Source: Rikenellaceae bacterium (GTDB lineage: Bacteria > Bacteroidota > Bacteroidia > Bacteroidales > Rikenellaceae). From it: a stretch of DNA of 64,000 nt. The stretch lies in assembly GCA_015059905.1 (NCBI GenBank), contig SUZN01000002.1, forward strand, positions 1-64,000, given 5' to 3'. Shown here piece after piece: positions 8,503-18,550 of this stretch. Under the pieces are notes generated by a model. The model was not told the origin of the DNA. It ran no database searches and saw only the letters and a list, made by a program, of their open reading frames with translations. Made by a program: the position numbers and the translations under genes. How positions within the stretch are numbered: the first letter of the stretch is position 1; every line of letters starts with the position of its first letter.

Positions 8503-11500
8503 ATGAAAAAACTAATCTCTTTTTTGGCTCTTGCAGCGCTGCTGTGGTGTGGTGCGGCAGCGGTTTCGTGTGGCGAGCAGAATGGTATGCTGCCCAATAA
8601 AAAGCAACTTGCCCGCAAGTTCGATTCAAAAGACCGCAAACTCTTTGTTTCGCCCGAAAAGGTGCATTATCCCCAGACGTGGTTCCATTTTATTGGTGGT
8701 AACGTATCGTATGAGGGAATAACCGCCGACCTTGAGGCTATCGCCGAGGCTGGTATCTCGGGTGTGCATTTCTTTCACGGTCAGCAAGGCGGTAAGTGGC
8801 CTGCTACGGGTGAGGATATAGAGTGTATGAGCGAGAAGTGGGAGGATGCTGTGAAGTTTGTAGCCGAGGAGTGCGAGCGCTTGGGACTTAATTTCACCAT
8901 TCAGAACTGCCCAGGCTGGGCTATGTCGGGCGGACCTTGGATTAAGCCCGAGAATGCTATGCGTATCCTTGTCTCAAGCACCCAGATTGTCAAGGGTGGC
9001 GAGAAGGTAAGCACCGAACTTAAACAACCACAACCCAGCCGCGAGGAGTGGCGCGATTATCGCGACATTGCTGTTTTGGCGTTCCCAACCCCAGCTGGTG
9101 CGGCCGACTCTCGCCCCCAGCCAAAGAAGATTGTGGGCTGCGGCAATTATGAGTGGCAGAAACCAATTCTTCAGAATAAGCAGATTAGACTCTCGCCTGC
9201 ATCAGATGGTGCTAATTGGGTCGAGGTAAGTTACGACAAACCTACGGCAATCCGTACCTTGCAACTATCGTCTGTGCAGCGATTTAATCACAATATGTGC
9301 TATGACCCAGGTGTGACAGTCAAAGTATTTGCATATGATAGGAAGGGTGATTGTACAAAGATACTTGACGCCCCTATGCCTCAATCAAATTGGCAGGATG
9401 GTTCGACGATGAGCCTTGCGTGTGAGGTTGTGGAGGATGCAGTGAAGTACCGCGTTGAGATTGAGAATCTCTATAATATGAATATCAGCCGCCTTAATTT
9501 GCTAACTATGGCTATGAAGAATAGTTGGGAGTCGGAGGCTTGCTGGACACTGCGAGGCTTTGAGCGCACGGCAGATGATTTGGTGCAGCCAGCCGAGGCG
9601 TATCTGAAGTATGACCAGATTGTCGATGTGACGGAGTATTTCTCTAAAGATGGTCGTTTCGAGTGGACTCCTCCAACCGAGGGTGATTGGACAATTTTGC
9701 GACTCGGTCATGTGAATGCAGGACGAAAGAATGCCCCTGCGCCACCATCAGGCACAGGTTGGGAGTGTGACAAGCTCTCGACCGAGGGTCCCGAGGCTCA
9801 CTTTGCAGGCTATGTCGGCAAATTGTCAGATGGTGTATTAAGCGATGGCTTGCTCAATGGTATGTTGCTCGATAGCTGGGAGTGCAATACCCAGACCTGG
9901 ACACTAAAGATGGAGGAGGAGTTTGAGCGCGTGTCGGGTTATGAGTTGCGTCGCTGGTTGCCAGCCGTTATCGGTTATGTAGTTGATGACCCACAGACAA
10001 CATCACGCTTCCTGCTTGATTGGCGCACAACGATTGGCGACCTCTATTCAAACAAATTCTATCGCCGTATGGCGGAGCTTGGTCGTGAGAAGGGTTTGAT
10101 AGTCACATATGAGACTGCTGCGGGTGATGTTTTCCCTGCCGATATTATGGAGTACTTCAAGTATGCCGATATCCCTATGTGTGAGTTCTGGCATCCATTC
10201 TCTTTCGGTTATGTGGGTGATATCAACTTCAAACCTATTATGCCTACTGCCTCGGCGGCACGCCTTTATGGCAAGCCTCGTGTGGCGGCAGAGTCATTTA
10301 CATCATTCAACCTGACTTGGGATGAGCAGTTCTCAATGCTTAAGGAGGTTGCCGACTATCACTATGTCGAGGGTGTGACATACAACGTATTCCATACCTA
10401 CACCCACAACCCACAGATTGACTACAAGCAGCCAGGAACATCCTTTGGCGCACGTATCGGTACTCCATTCCTGCGCGGTCAGACTTGGTGGAAGCATATG
10501 CGTGAGCTTACTACCTATCTTGCTCGATGTTCATATATGTTGGAGCGTGGTCAGAGTACTTCTGATGTGCTTTGGTATTTGGGCGACGAGATAGGTCACA
10601 AACCGAGCCAGAAGTTCCAATTCCCAGCAGGATATAAGTACGATTACTGCAACCCCGATGTGTTGCTTAATCGCCTGTCGGTAGAGAATGGCGAGATTGT
10701 AACTCCCGAGGGTCTGCGCTATCGTATGATGTGGATTCCCGACACCAAGCGAATGTTGCCAGAGACTTTGGAGAAGTTGCAGCAGATGATAGAGCAGGGC
10801 GCAGTTGTAGTAGCCGATGCTCCAAAGAGTGTCGCGACATTGCGTGATGCAGCAAATGCCGAGAAGCGTTTTGCTGCGGCAGTCGATGCTATCTGGGGTA
10901 ATGCGAAGGCAGGTGAAATCACATCCGTTGGTGATGGCAAAGTGCTGTCAGGTGTAACCATTGACAAGGCTCTTACAATGCTCGAAATGGAGGCTGATGT
11001 CGTAGGCAATATCCGTTGGCTGCATCGTCAGACCGAGGGCGCTGATTGGTATTTTGTAACACCAGAGAAGGAGTCATCATTCAAGGGTGATGTTAAGTTC
11101 CACGCCACAGGTCGCGTAGAACTTTGGAATCCAGCAACGGGCGAGATGTTGCCTGTGGCTTCTACAACTGATGGCGAATACACAACTATCAACCTCGATT
11201 TACCACGTTACAGCTCTTATTTCGTTGTCTTTGAGACCAACAAGAAGTCTCACAACGTAGAAGCACCAGCCGAGCTTAAGAATTCAATCGCTCTTAACAA
11301 CGAATGGACGGTTGAGTTCCCCGAGGGTTGGGGAGCCCCAGCGAAGATGACAACCTCGCTGCTTAAGTCTTGGCAGGATCTCATTGAGGACGAGGAGGGT
11401 CGCTCATTCTCTGGTACGGCAACCTATACAACCACCTTTAACCTCGATAATGTATCACGTGGTCAGCGCATAGAGCTTGACTTGGGCAAGGTAAGTATGA

Positions 11501-11754
11501 TAGCGGTTGTTAAGCTCAATGGCGAAGAGGTCGCTACGCTGTGGTATCCTCCTTACAAGGTTGATATTGCCGATTACGTTCAGCAGGGCGAGAATACCCT
11601 CAGCGTAGAGGTTACAAGCACTTGGTATAATCGTTTGGTTTACGATGCAGGACGTCCCGAGGCGGAGCGCAAGACGTGGACAATCGCAGGTCCTGGTGCA
11701 AACTCGGGCTACCATTATAGTGGTTTGATGGGTGAAGTGTATATTCGATATTAA
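8503..11754 (+). CDS. GH106-family alpha-L-rhamnosidase-like lipoprotein (copy 1)
   Basis: 1083 residues. The signal peptide ends in a lipobox (AVSC, C23), so a lipid-anchored envelope protein is expected. The catalytic region begins near residue 58 with WFHFIGGNVSYEGITADLE, followed by AGISGVHFFHGQ and the NCPGWAMSGGPWI loop, all typical of GH106. The middle (about 155-370) looks like an inserted beta-sandwich, and the WECNTQTWTLKMEEEF and TWWKHMRELTTYLARCSYM segments follow. The C terminus is a GH2-like jelly roll (LNGEEVATLWYPPYKVDI). Known GH106 enzymes remove L-rhamnose from pectic polysaccharides; the exact linkage cannot be read here. There are no SusC/SusD genes nearby. Confidence 0.85.
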   Translation: MKKLISFLALAALLWCGAAAVSCGEQNGMLPNKKQLARKFDSKDRKLFVSPEKVHYPQTWFHFIGGNVSYEGITADLEAIAEAGISGVHFFHGQQGGKWPATGEDIECMSEKWEDAVKFVAEECERLGLNFTIQNCPGWAMSGGPWIKPENAMRILVSSTQIVKGGEKVSTELKQPQPSREEWRDYRDIAVLAFPTPAGAADSRPQPKKIVGCGNYEWQKPILQNKQIRLSPASDGANWVEVSYDKPTAIRTLQLSSVQRFNHNMCYDPGVTVKVFAYDRKGDCTKILDAPMPQSNWQDGSTMSLACEVVEDAVKYRVEIENLYNMNISRLNLLTMAMKNSWESEACWTLRGFERTADDLVQPAEAYLKYDQIVDVTEYFSKDGRFEWTPPTEGDWTILRLGHVNAGRKNAPAPPSGTGWECDKLSTEGPEAHFAGYVGKLSDGVLSDGLLNGMLLDSWECNTQTWTLKMEEEFERVSGYELRRWLPAVIGYVVDDPQTTSRFLLDWRTTIGDLYSNKFYRRMAELGREKGLIVTYETAAGDVFPADIMEYFKYADIPMCEFWHPFSFGYVGDINFKPIMPTASAARLYGKPRVAAESFTSFNLTWDEQFSMLKEVADYHYVEGVTYNVFHTYTHNPQIDYKQPGTSFGARIGTPFLRGQTWWKHMRELTTYLARCSYMLERGQSTSDVLWYLGDEIGHKPSQKFQFPAGYKYDYCNPDVLLNRLSVENGEIVTPEGLRYRMMWIPDTKRMLPETLEKLQQMIEQGAVVVADAPKSVATLRDAANAEKRFAAAVDAIWGNAKAGEITSVGDGKVLSGVTIDKALTMLEMEADVVGNIRWLHRQTEGADWYFVTPEKESSFKGDVKFHATGRVELWNPATGEMLPVASTTDGEYTTINLDLPRYSSYFVVFETNKKSHNVEAPAELKNSIALNNEWTVEFPEGWGAPAKMTTSLLKSWQDLIEDEEGRSFSGTATYTTTFNLDNVSRGQRIELDLGKVSMIAVVKLNGEEVATLWYPPYKVDIADYVQQGENTLSVEVTSTWYNRLVYDAGRPEAERKTWTIAGPGANSGYHYSGLMGEVYIRY

Positions 11755-11775
11755 AATTGAAAAAATATTAGTGCA

Positions 11776-14700
11776 ATGAAAAGACTAATTCCCATATCTA
11801 CACTTGCGGCGTTGCTGTGGTGTGGTACAATGCTGGTGTCGTGTGGTGGCGAAGAGAGTAGTATGCTGCCCGATAAAAAGCAACTTGCCCGCAAGTTCGA
11901 TTCAAAAGACCGTAAACTCTTTGTTTCGCCTGAAAAGGTGCATTACCCCGAGACGTGGTTTCATTTCATTGGTGGAAATGTGTCGCTGGAGGGTATTACT
12001 GCCGACTTGGAGGCTATTGCAGATGCTGGTATTTCGGGTGTTCATCTCTTTCATGGTCAGTTTGGTGGAAAGTGGCCCGAGACAGGCGAAGATATCACTT
12101 GCTTGAGCGAGAAGTGGGATGATGCCGTAAAATACACCGCCGAAGAGTGTAAGCGTTTGGGCTTATCGTTTACTATGCAGAATTGCCCAGGCTGGGCAAT
12201 GTCGGGCGGACCTTGGATTAAGCCCGAGAATGCTATGCGCGATTTGGTGCACTCTCGCACCGATGTGCAGGGTGGCGAGGTAAATGTCAAACTGCCTGTT
12301 GGCGAGCCAAGTGCTGAGGATTGGCGTGATTATCGTGATATCGCCGTTGTTGCTTTCCCTACGCCAAAGAATGATACTGGAAAACCTCTTGTTCCAAAGA
12401 GTGTCAAGGGTAGTGGCGACCACGCGTGGGAGGGTTTGTTCGTAGGAAAAAATATTATTTTCCCTCGTGGTGGCGAGACTCATTGGGCAGAGCTTACTTT
12501 TGAGAAGCCTGTGGTCGTTCGTGGTGTTGAGTTTCCTCCACTTGCTCCTTATGACCAGCAGTGGTGCTACGAGCCCGATATCCATTTCTCGGTCTATGCT
12601 ATTATGAATGACGGCTCACGTCAGGCGATAGTTGATGCCGATATACCTCAAACCAATTGGCAGGATTACCGTCACCTTACATTTGCCTGTTCGGAGGTTG
12701 CTCCAACAGCCAAGTTCAGAATTGAGGTTCAGACGGCACACGATATTCCACTCGGAAACATCTACTTCTACACGGGTGCTCGCAAAAATAATTGGGAGGC
12801 GGAGACTGCGTGGACTCTGCGAGCATATGAGCGTACGGGCGATGATGTTGTTCACCCCAAGGAGAGCTGTATTCAGGGCGATGAGGTGATAGATATCTCG
12901 CAGTATATGGACTCGGAGGGCAATCTGAAGTGGACTGCGCCCAATAATAATGGTTGGACCATTCTGCGTATGGGTCACGTAAATAAGGGCGCAAGAAATG
13001 CTCCCGCTCCACCCGAGGGCACAGGATGGGAGTGCGATAAGCTCTCGACCGAAGGTCCCGAGGCTCACTTTGCGGGATATATTGGACGTTTGGCAAGTGG
13101 CGCTCTGCAAGGCGGCTTATTGCAGAGTATGCTGCTCGATAGCTGGGAGTGCTATTCGCAGACCTGGACTCCAAAGATGGAGGAGGAGTTCAAAGAGTAT
13201 TCTGGTTACGACCTTCGCCGTTGGATACCAGCCTTGTGGGGTTATGTTGTGGATGATGTTGAGACTACTTCTCGTTTCTTGCTCGATTGGCGTAATAATA
13301 TAGGTCGTCTGTTTGTGGATAAGTTCTACAAGCGAATGGCGGATTTGGGTCACGAGCAGGGTCTGTTGATTAGATACGAAACCTCTGCGGGCGATGTATT
13401 TCCTGCCGATTGTATGGAGTATTATAAATATGCTGACATCCCTATGTGCGAGTTTTGGCAGCCATTCAAACCCTCTTATGTAGGTGCGCTGGAGTTTAAG
13501 CCTATTAGACCCACAGCCTCTGCGGCTCGCATTTATGGCAAGCCCCGCGTTGCGGCGGAGTCGCTCACGTCGTTTGATTTAACGTGGGACGAGCACTGGG
13601 ATATGCTGAAGGAGGTTGCCGATTTCAACGCAATGGAGGGTGTAACCCATACCGTATTCCACACCTATACCCACAACCCACAGATTGACTACAAGCAGCC
13701 AGGAACATCCTTTGGCGCACGTATCGGTACTCCATTCCTGCGTGGTCAGACTTGGTGGAAGCATATGAAGGAGTTTACAACCTATCTCGCTCGTTGCTCT
13801 TATATGCTGGAGCGTGGTAACCATGTGGCGGATGTGTTGTGGTATTTGGGTGATGAGGTTGCTCATCGTCCCGACCAGGACCATCCATTCCCAGCAGGAT
13901 ATAAGTACGATTACTGCAACCCCGATGTTTTGCTCAATCGCCTGTCGGTAGAGAATGGCGAGATTGTAACTCCCGAGGGCCTGCGCTATCGTATGATGTG
14001 GATTCCCGACACCAAGCGAATGTTGCCAGAGACTTTGGAGAAGTTGCAGCAGATGATAGAGCAGGGCGCAGTGGTTGTTGCCGATGCGCCAAAGAGTGTT
14101 GCGACATTGCGTGATGCAGCAAATGCCGAGAAGCGCTTTGCTGCGGCAGTCGATGCTATCTGGGGTAATGCGAAGGCAGGCGAAATCACAGCAGTAGGCG
14201 CGGGTAAGGTGCTGTCGGGCGTAACCATTGACAAGGCTCTTGCAATGCTTGAAATGGAGGCAGATGTCGAAGGCGATATCCGCTGGCTGCACCGCCAGAC
14301 CGAGGGTGCTGATTGGTATTTCGTAACTCCAGAGAAGGAGTCATCATTCAATGGTGATGTTAAATTCCACGCCACAGGTCGCGTAGAGCTTTGGAATCCA
14401 GCAACGGGCGAGATGTTGCCTGTGGCTTCTACAACCGATGGCGAATATACAACTATCAATCTCGATTTACCACGTTACAGCTCATACTTTGTTGTGTTTG
14501 AAACAAATAAGAAACCTCACAACGTAGAGGCACCAGCCGAGCTTAAGAATTCAATCGCTCTTAACGACGAATGGACGGTTGAGTTCCCCGAGGGTTGGGG
14601 CGCACCAGCGAAGATGACAACCTCGCTGCTTAAGTCATGGCAGGATTTGATTGAGGACGAGGAGGGTCGCTCATTCTCTGGTACGGCAACCTATACAACC

Positions 14701-15021
14701 ACCTTTAACCTCGATAATGTATCACGTGGTCAGCGTGTAGAACTTGACTTGGGCAAGGTAAGTATGATAGCGGTTGTTAAGCTCAATGGCGAAGAGGTCG
14801 CTACGCTGTGGTATCCTCCTTATAAGGTTGATATTGCCGATTACGTTCAGCAGGGCGAGAATACCCTTACAGTAGAGGTTACAAGCACTTGGTATAATCG
14901 TTTGGTTTACGATGCAGGACGTCCCGAGGCGGAGCGCAAGACGTGGACTCTTGAAGGTCCTGCGGCAAATGCTGGTTATCATCATAGCGGTCTGATGGGT
15001 GATGTGATTATAAAGTATTAA
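11776..15021 (+). CDS. GH106-family alpha-L-rhamnosidase-like lipoprotein (copy 2)
   Basis: 1081 residues, a tandem paralogue of the preceding gene 21 bp away, with the same architecture: lipobox at C23 (LVSC), WFHFIGGNVSLEGITADLE, NCPGWAMSGGPWI and a C-terminal jelly roll. From 13669 the DNA aligns with copy 1 at a constant offset of 3267 bases with long identical runs. Residues about 155-370 have diverged strongly. That suggests the two enzymes share a catalytic frame but differ in an accessory module, and so perhaps in substrate side chain. They are probably co-expressed with the thioesterase and esterase genes that follow. Confidence 0.85.
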   Translation: MKRLIPISTLAALLWCGTMLVSCGGEESSMLPDKKQLARKFDSKDRKLFVSPEKVHYPETWFHFIGGNVSLEGITADLEAIADAGISGVHLFHGQFGGKWPETGEDITCLSEKWDDAVKYTAEECKRLGLSFTMQNCPGWAMSGGPWIKPENAMRDLVHSRTDVQGGEVNVKLPVGEPSAEDWRDYRDIAVVAFPTPKNDTGKPLVPKSVKGSGDHAWEGLFVGKNIIFPRGGETHWAELTFEKPVVVRGVEFPPLAPYDQQWCYEPDIHFSVYAIMNDGSRQAIVDADIPQTNWQDYRHLTFACSEVAPTAKFRIEVQTAHDIPLGNIYFYTGARKNNWEAETAWTLRAYERTGDDVVHPKESCIQGDEVIDISQYMDSEGNLKWTAPNNNGWTILRMGHVNKGARNAPAPPEGTGWECDKLSTEGPEAHFAGYIGRLASGALQGGLLQSMLLDSWECYSQTWTPKMEEEFKEYSGYDLRRWIPALWGYVVDDVETTSRFLLDWRNNIGRLFVDKFYKRMADLGHEQGLLIRYETSAGDVFPADCMEYYKYADIPMCEFWQPFKPSYVGALEFKPIRPTASAARIYGKPRVAAESLTSFDLTWDEHWDMLKEVADFNAMEGVTHTVFHTYTHNPQIDYKQPGTSFGARIGTPFLRGQTWWKHMKEFTTYLARCSYMLERGNHVADVLWYLGDEVAHRPDQDHPFPAGYKYDYCNPDVLLNRLSVENGEIVTPEGLRYRMMWIPDTKRMLPETLEKLQQMIEQGAVVVADAPKSVATLRDAANAEKRFAAAVDAIWGNAKAGEITAVGAGKVLSGVTIDKALAMLEMEADVEGDIRWLHRQTEGADWYFVTPEKESSFNGDVKFHATGRVELWNPATGEMLPVASTTDGEYTTINLDLPRYSSYFVVFETNKKPHNVEAPAELKNSIALNDEWTVEFPEGWGAPAKMTTSLLKSWQDLIEDEEGRSFSGTATYTTTFNLDNVSRGQRVELDLGKVSMIAVVKLNGEEVATLWYPPYKVDIADYVQQGENTLTVEVTSTWYNRLVYDAGRPEAERKTWTLEGPAANAGYHHSGLMGDVIIKY

Positions 15022-15024
15022 ATT

Positions 15025-15501
15025 ATGAAGAAGATTATCAACCCCTGGGCGGGCGAGCCTACATACCATTGCTACGGTTGCGACCCCAACTCCCATCACG
15101 GCTTACGAATGGAGTTCTTTGAGGATGGCGAGGATATAGTGAGCCATTGGCATCCACGTGAGGAGTTTCAGGGGTGGCGTAACACCCTGCACGGAGGCAT
15201 CCAGGCGACGCTTGCCGACGAGATAGCGAGCTGGGTCGTGTTCCGTAAGTTCCAGACAAGCGGTGTGACTTCGCGAATGGAGGTAAAGTATAAAAAGCCA
15301 ATTTTGATTAGCGATGGCGCAATCTCGTTGCGTGCGCGTGTTGTGAAGCAGATGCGTAATGTGATAGAGATTGGGGTGGAGATATTCGATGCGCACGGCG
15401 AGCTATGCACTACGGCAACGTGCATCTATTTCCTCTTTCCGAAGGATAGGGCGCGCGACGAATTTGGGTTTATGGAGTTTAAGACAGAAGATGAATTGTA
15501 G
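15025..15501 (+). CDS. PaaI-family hotdog thioesterase
   Basis: 158 residues, one hotdog domain. The central helix LHGGIQATLADEIASWVVF carries the HGG and the acidic residue used by PaaI-type acyl-CoA thioesterases. The N terminus has YHCYGCDPNSHHGL, a pattern seen in one thioesterase subgroup. It is cytoplasmic with no signal peptide. The gene starts 3 bp after the second GH106 gene and ends 2 bp before the esterase gene. The acyl substrate cannot be told. Confidence 0.85.
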   Translation: MKKIINPWAGEPTYHCYGCDPNSHHGLRMEFFEDGEDIVSHWHPREEFQGWRNTLHGGIQATLADEIASWVVFRKFQTSGVTSRMEVKYKKPILISDGAISLRARVVKQMRNVIEIGVEIFDAHGELCTTATCIYFLFPKDRARDEFGFMEFKTEDEL

Positions 15502-15503
15502 TT

Positions 15504-16649
15504 ATGCGTAAATTATTTCTAACCATTGTTTTGTTGTGCGCATGCGGTAATCTACACGCGCAGCGTGCGCTCTCTTTTTCTCGCTGTGCTGATGTGGCGA
15601 AAAAGATAGAGGCGGATTGGCTCGATAAGATACGAACGGAACACAAGCAAGCTGTTGATAACGAGTGTTTTGAGTCGGGCGACCTCAAGTTGAAGATTAA
15701 GTCGTTTGTATATGGCGAGAAGCCCTATGATGGTCGTAGTCTCTATATCTCATTGCACGGCGGTGGTGGCACAACAGAGGAGATAAATAACCAGCAATGG
15801 CGCAATCAGATGTATCTCTACAAACCCAAGGAGGGTGTCTATGTTGCTCCTCGCGCACCCTGGGATGCGTGGAATATGTGGTTTCAGGAGGGTATTGACG
15901 AACTCTATGAAAAACTGATTCAGGCGGCGGTAGCGCTGTGGGATGTCAATCCCGACAAGGTCTATATTATGGGCTACTCGGCTGGTGGCGATGGCGTGTG
16001 GCGTATGGCTCCGCGTATGGCTGATAGGTGGGCGGCATCCTCGATGATGGCGGGACACCCTGGCGAGGCTTCGCAGGTAAATCTGCGTAATACACCTTAT
16101 ATGATATGGATGGGCGAGCACGATGCAGCATACGACAGAAATCGCTTGGCTGTGAAGCACGGCGCTATAATGGACTCATTGCAGCAGGGCGATAAGGCGG
16201 GGTATATCCACGAGACCCATATCATCAAAGGCAAGGGTCATTGGATGGAGCGCATTGATACTCTCGCAGTCCCCTGGATAGCGCAATTTCGCCGCAACCC
16301 ATACCCCGAAAAGGTTGTTTGGCGACAGGAACTTGTTGTGCGCGATGCGATGTATTGGCTCTCAGCTCCCAAGGATGAGTGCCAGCACGGCAAGAGGGTA
16401 GTTGTGTCACGCGAGGGCAATGTGATTGATATCGAGGAGTGCGACTATACCCGCCTGACGATTTATCTTAACGACAAGATGTGTAATCTCGACAAGCCTG
16501 TCGAGGTGCGTTACAAGGGCGAGCAACTGTTTAAGGGCAGGCTTCGCCGCACCCGCGCGATGATGCAGCATACACTCTCTGCGCGAGGCGATTTGCGTTA
16601 TATGTTCCCCACAGCAGTGGAGGTGGAGTTGCCAAAAAAAATAATATAA
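15504..16649 (+). CDS. Secreted alpha/beta-hydrolase (PHB depolymerase/esterase-like)
   Basis: 381 residues with a signal peptide cut near residue 19 (NLHAQ). The oxyanion loop SLHGGGGTTEE, the nucleophile elbow GYSAGGDGVW, the acid in MGEHDAAYD and the histidine in GKGHWME form a full Ser-Asp-His triad. The fold resembles carbohydrate esterases and PHB depolymerases. Being co-transcribed with two GH106 lipoproteins, it may remove ester groups from a rhamnose-containing glycan; that is inference. It is the last gene of the run, and I see no clear terminator before the next promoter. Confidence 0.8.
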   Translation: MRKLFLTIVLLCACGNLHAQRALSFSRCADVAKKIEADWLDKIRTEHKQAVDNECFESGDLKLKIKSFVYGEKPYDGRSLYISLHGGGGTTEEINNQQWRNQMYLYKPKEGVYVAPRAPWDAWNMWFQEGIDELYEKLIQAAVALWDVNPDKVYIMGYSAGGDGVWRMAPRMADRWAASSMMAGHPGEASQVNLRNTPYMIWMGEHDAAYDRNRLAVKHGAIMDSLQQGDKAGYIHETHIIKGKGHWMERIDTLAVPWIAQFRRNPYPEKVVWRQELVVRDAMYWLSAPKDECQHGKRVVVSREGNVIDIEECDYTRLTIYLNDKMCNLDKPVEVRYKGEQLFKGRLRRTRAMMQHTLSARGDLRYMFPTAVEVELPKKII

Positions 16650-16683
16650 ATTATAGCACTATATGTATTTAATGCGCTGAAAA

Positions 16684-16713
16684 TTTGGAGGTTTAATTTT
16701 TTTTTTAATTTTG
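16684..16713 (+). promoter_or_regulatory. Bacteroidetes-type promoter of the small lipoprotein gene
   Basis: TTTG (16684-16687), an 18-base AT-rich spacer, then TAATTTTG (16706-16713). The ATG lies 31 bases further at 16745. Confidence 0.6.
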
Positions 16714-16744
16714 TAGTGAGTATTAACCTTAAACATTGGGCTTT

Positions 16745-17254
16745 ATGAGAAATATTTATTTGCTGATGGCTTTATGCCTTTCGTTTGCGATTACATCGTG
16801 TGGTGATAAAAATGAAGATGAGATTTTATTTGTTGATTATGCCCCAGTGGAGTTTTATATCTCTGTGGAGAATGCCAAGGGTGTTGATTTGCTTAATGTG
16901 GAGAATGAAGGCGCGCTTGATTTGGATGCTATCACTCTCTATTACGATGAAAAGACCTATGTGCTAAACCCTAAAACGGAGCCACAAGCTACACGCGTCT
17001 ATATGCCGCACTTTGAAGGTATGGAGTTGCAGAAAATCGATGGCAAATACCGCATTTATGTCGGTGAGTTTGAGGGTGGTCCTTGGGTAGAGTCTGATTC
17101 CTTTGGGATAGAGTGGGGTGATGGAACGCGGAATACCTTCACTTATACGAATACGAAGGTTGGACAACACGGCGTGGAGCATAGCTTCTTCCTAAATGAC
17201 CATCCTGTTAAGTCGGGTGCTTATCCTTATGTCTCTATCACGGTTATCAAATAA
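16745..17254 (+). CDS. Small hypothetical lipoprotein
   Basis: 169 residues from the ATG at 16745; an upstream in-frame ATG at 16736 would add three residues before the signal peptide. The signal peptide ends AITSC (C19). The rest is acidic, beta-rich and has no motif I recognise. It has its own promoter and terminator, so it is monocistronic. The amino-acid pattern is like many Bacteroidales surface lipoproteins of unknown function. Confidence 0.7.
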   Translation: MRNIYLLMALCLSFAITSCGDKNEDEILFVDYAPVEFYISVENAKGVDLLNVENEGALDLDAITLYYDEKTYVLNPKTEPQATRVYMPHFEGMELQKIDGKYRIYVGEFEGGPWVESDSFGIEWGDGTRNTFTYTNTKVGQHGVEHSFFLNDHPVKSGAYPYVSITVIK

Positions 17255-17289
17255 TATTGCAGTCAAATAATTAACCGCAAGTAAAATAA

Positions 17290-17326
17290 AACTGCCGACC
17301 ACGAAGAGTAGTCGGCAGTTGTTTTT
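17290..17326 (+). terminator. Rho-independent terminator (usable on both strands)
   Basis: A perfect 10-bp stem pairs 17290-17299 with 17311-17320 and is followed by GTTTTT. It lies between the convergent small lipoprotein and Sel1 genes. Confidence 0.8.
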
Positions 17327-17360
17327 GCAGTATGCCAAAAATTACTTCTGCAACTGTGTT

Positions 17361-18479
17361 TTACCACGATTCTCCGATTTGTGATAAACTGTTTTTTGCA
17401 TCTTGATGTCCTTGTCTAGCAGCTTTTCTGAATAATTTAATAGCTCCCTCTTTATCTTGAGGACCTCCATAACCCTTGTAATAGCATAAGGCTAAATTGT
17501 GTTGAGCCTGTGCATAATTTTGTGCGGCAGCTTTCTCATACCATTTGCGTGCCTCTGTATAGCTTTGGTTAACGCCCAAACCTCTAGTATAACAAAATCC
17601 TAAATTGTTTTGGGCCAATGCATTACCTTGTGCTGCTGCTTTGCGAAACCATTTTATGGCTTCTGCGTAATCTCTATTGACACCAACCCCATTTAAATAG
17701 CAGTCTCCAATATTATTTTGCCCATTCGGGTCACCTTGCGCTGCGGCTTTACGAAATAGTTTTAATGCTTCGCTGATATTTTTGCTAACTCCTCTGCCTT
17801 TTAGATAACAAACTCCAAGACCATTGATGGCCTTAATGCTACCCATCTCTATTGCTTCGAGGAATTTCTCAACGGCTTCATCATCCATTCTAACGTTATA
17901 AAGACTCTTTCCTTCTTCAAAAATCTCGTCAGCTTTACCTAAATTTTCAATCTTATTAATTCCTGATTTTGCGTCATTAACGTGTATTCCATTAGGGAAT
18001 TGAGATATGTATTGTTCATACTGCTCTTTGGTTGTGTTACCCTCTTTGATTTTATTCCATAGAGCGTTATCGGATGCAATATGTTTAAGTTGTCTTATTT
18101 TTGCATCGCAAGCACTTATTCGTTTTTTAGAGTAAGAATCATTGGTATTTATAGCCAAAATTTGTTGATAGGTACTTTTAGCTTTCAAATATTTTTCAAT
18201 ATTGTTAGCTGTGTTATAATATAAGTTAGCACTTTCCATTAATTTAACACATTTTTCTGTCCTAACAATTAAACGCTGAATCTCACTATAGTTTCGGTCT
18301 GCTTCAGATACGTCTTGGCTTTGTAAAACGGCTAATGCAGCTTTGTATTTAGTTAATGCATCTGAATATTCTCCTTTGTTATACAATTCGTGTCCATTTA
18401 ATAGATAGTCTTGTGAATAGCTATATGTGGAGAGAAAACTAAAAACTATGAAAATAATAGTTGCGTAAATTCGTTTCAT
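17361..18479 (-). CDS. Secreted Sel1-like repeat protein
   Basis: 372 residues with an N-terminal signal peptide (residues 1-22). Residues about 25-60 look like a TPR (ELYNKGEYSDALTKYKAAL). Four Sel1 repeats run from about 212 to 365, for example GDCYLNGVGVNRDYAEAIKW and GFCYTRGLGVNQSYTEARKW. Sel1 repeats form alpha-solenoids that bind proteins; the partner is unknown. The gene is isolated, convergent with the small lipoprotein and AT-richer than its neighbours. Confidence 0.85.
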   Translation of the reverse strand: MKRIYATIIFIVFSFLSTYSYSQDYLLNGHELYNKGEYSDALTKYKAALAVLQSQDVSEADRNYSEIQRLIVRTEKCVKLMESANLYYNTANNIEKYLKAKSTYQQILAINTNDSYSKKRISACDAKIRQLKHIASDNALWNKIKEGNTTKEQYEQYISQFPNGIHVNDAKSGINKIENLGKADEIFEEGKSLYNVRMDDEAVEKFLEAIEMGSIKAINGLGVCYLKGRGVSKNISEALKLFRKAAAQGDPNGQNNIGDCYLNGVGVNRDYAEAIKWFRKAAAQGNALAQNNLGFCYTRGLGVNQSYTEARKWYEKAAAQNYAQAQHNLALCYYKGYGGPQDKEGAIKLFRKAARQGHQDAKNSLSQIGESW

Positions 18480-18550
18480 TGTGTTTGTGTTTTATAAAAC
18501 CTTATTGCCGTTTTTGTCAATATTGAATGCAATGGAGTATAAGTCTCTTC

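Noticed and set aside
12057..15099. Long open frames on the minus strand across both GH106 genes
   Set aside because: They mirror the codon bias of the plus-strand genes, have no family motifs and no promoters. The plus-strand reading has signal peptides and GH106 motifs.
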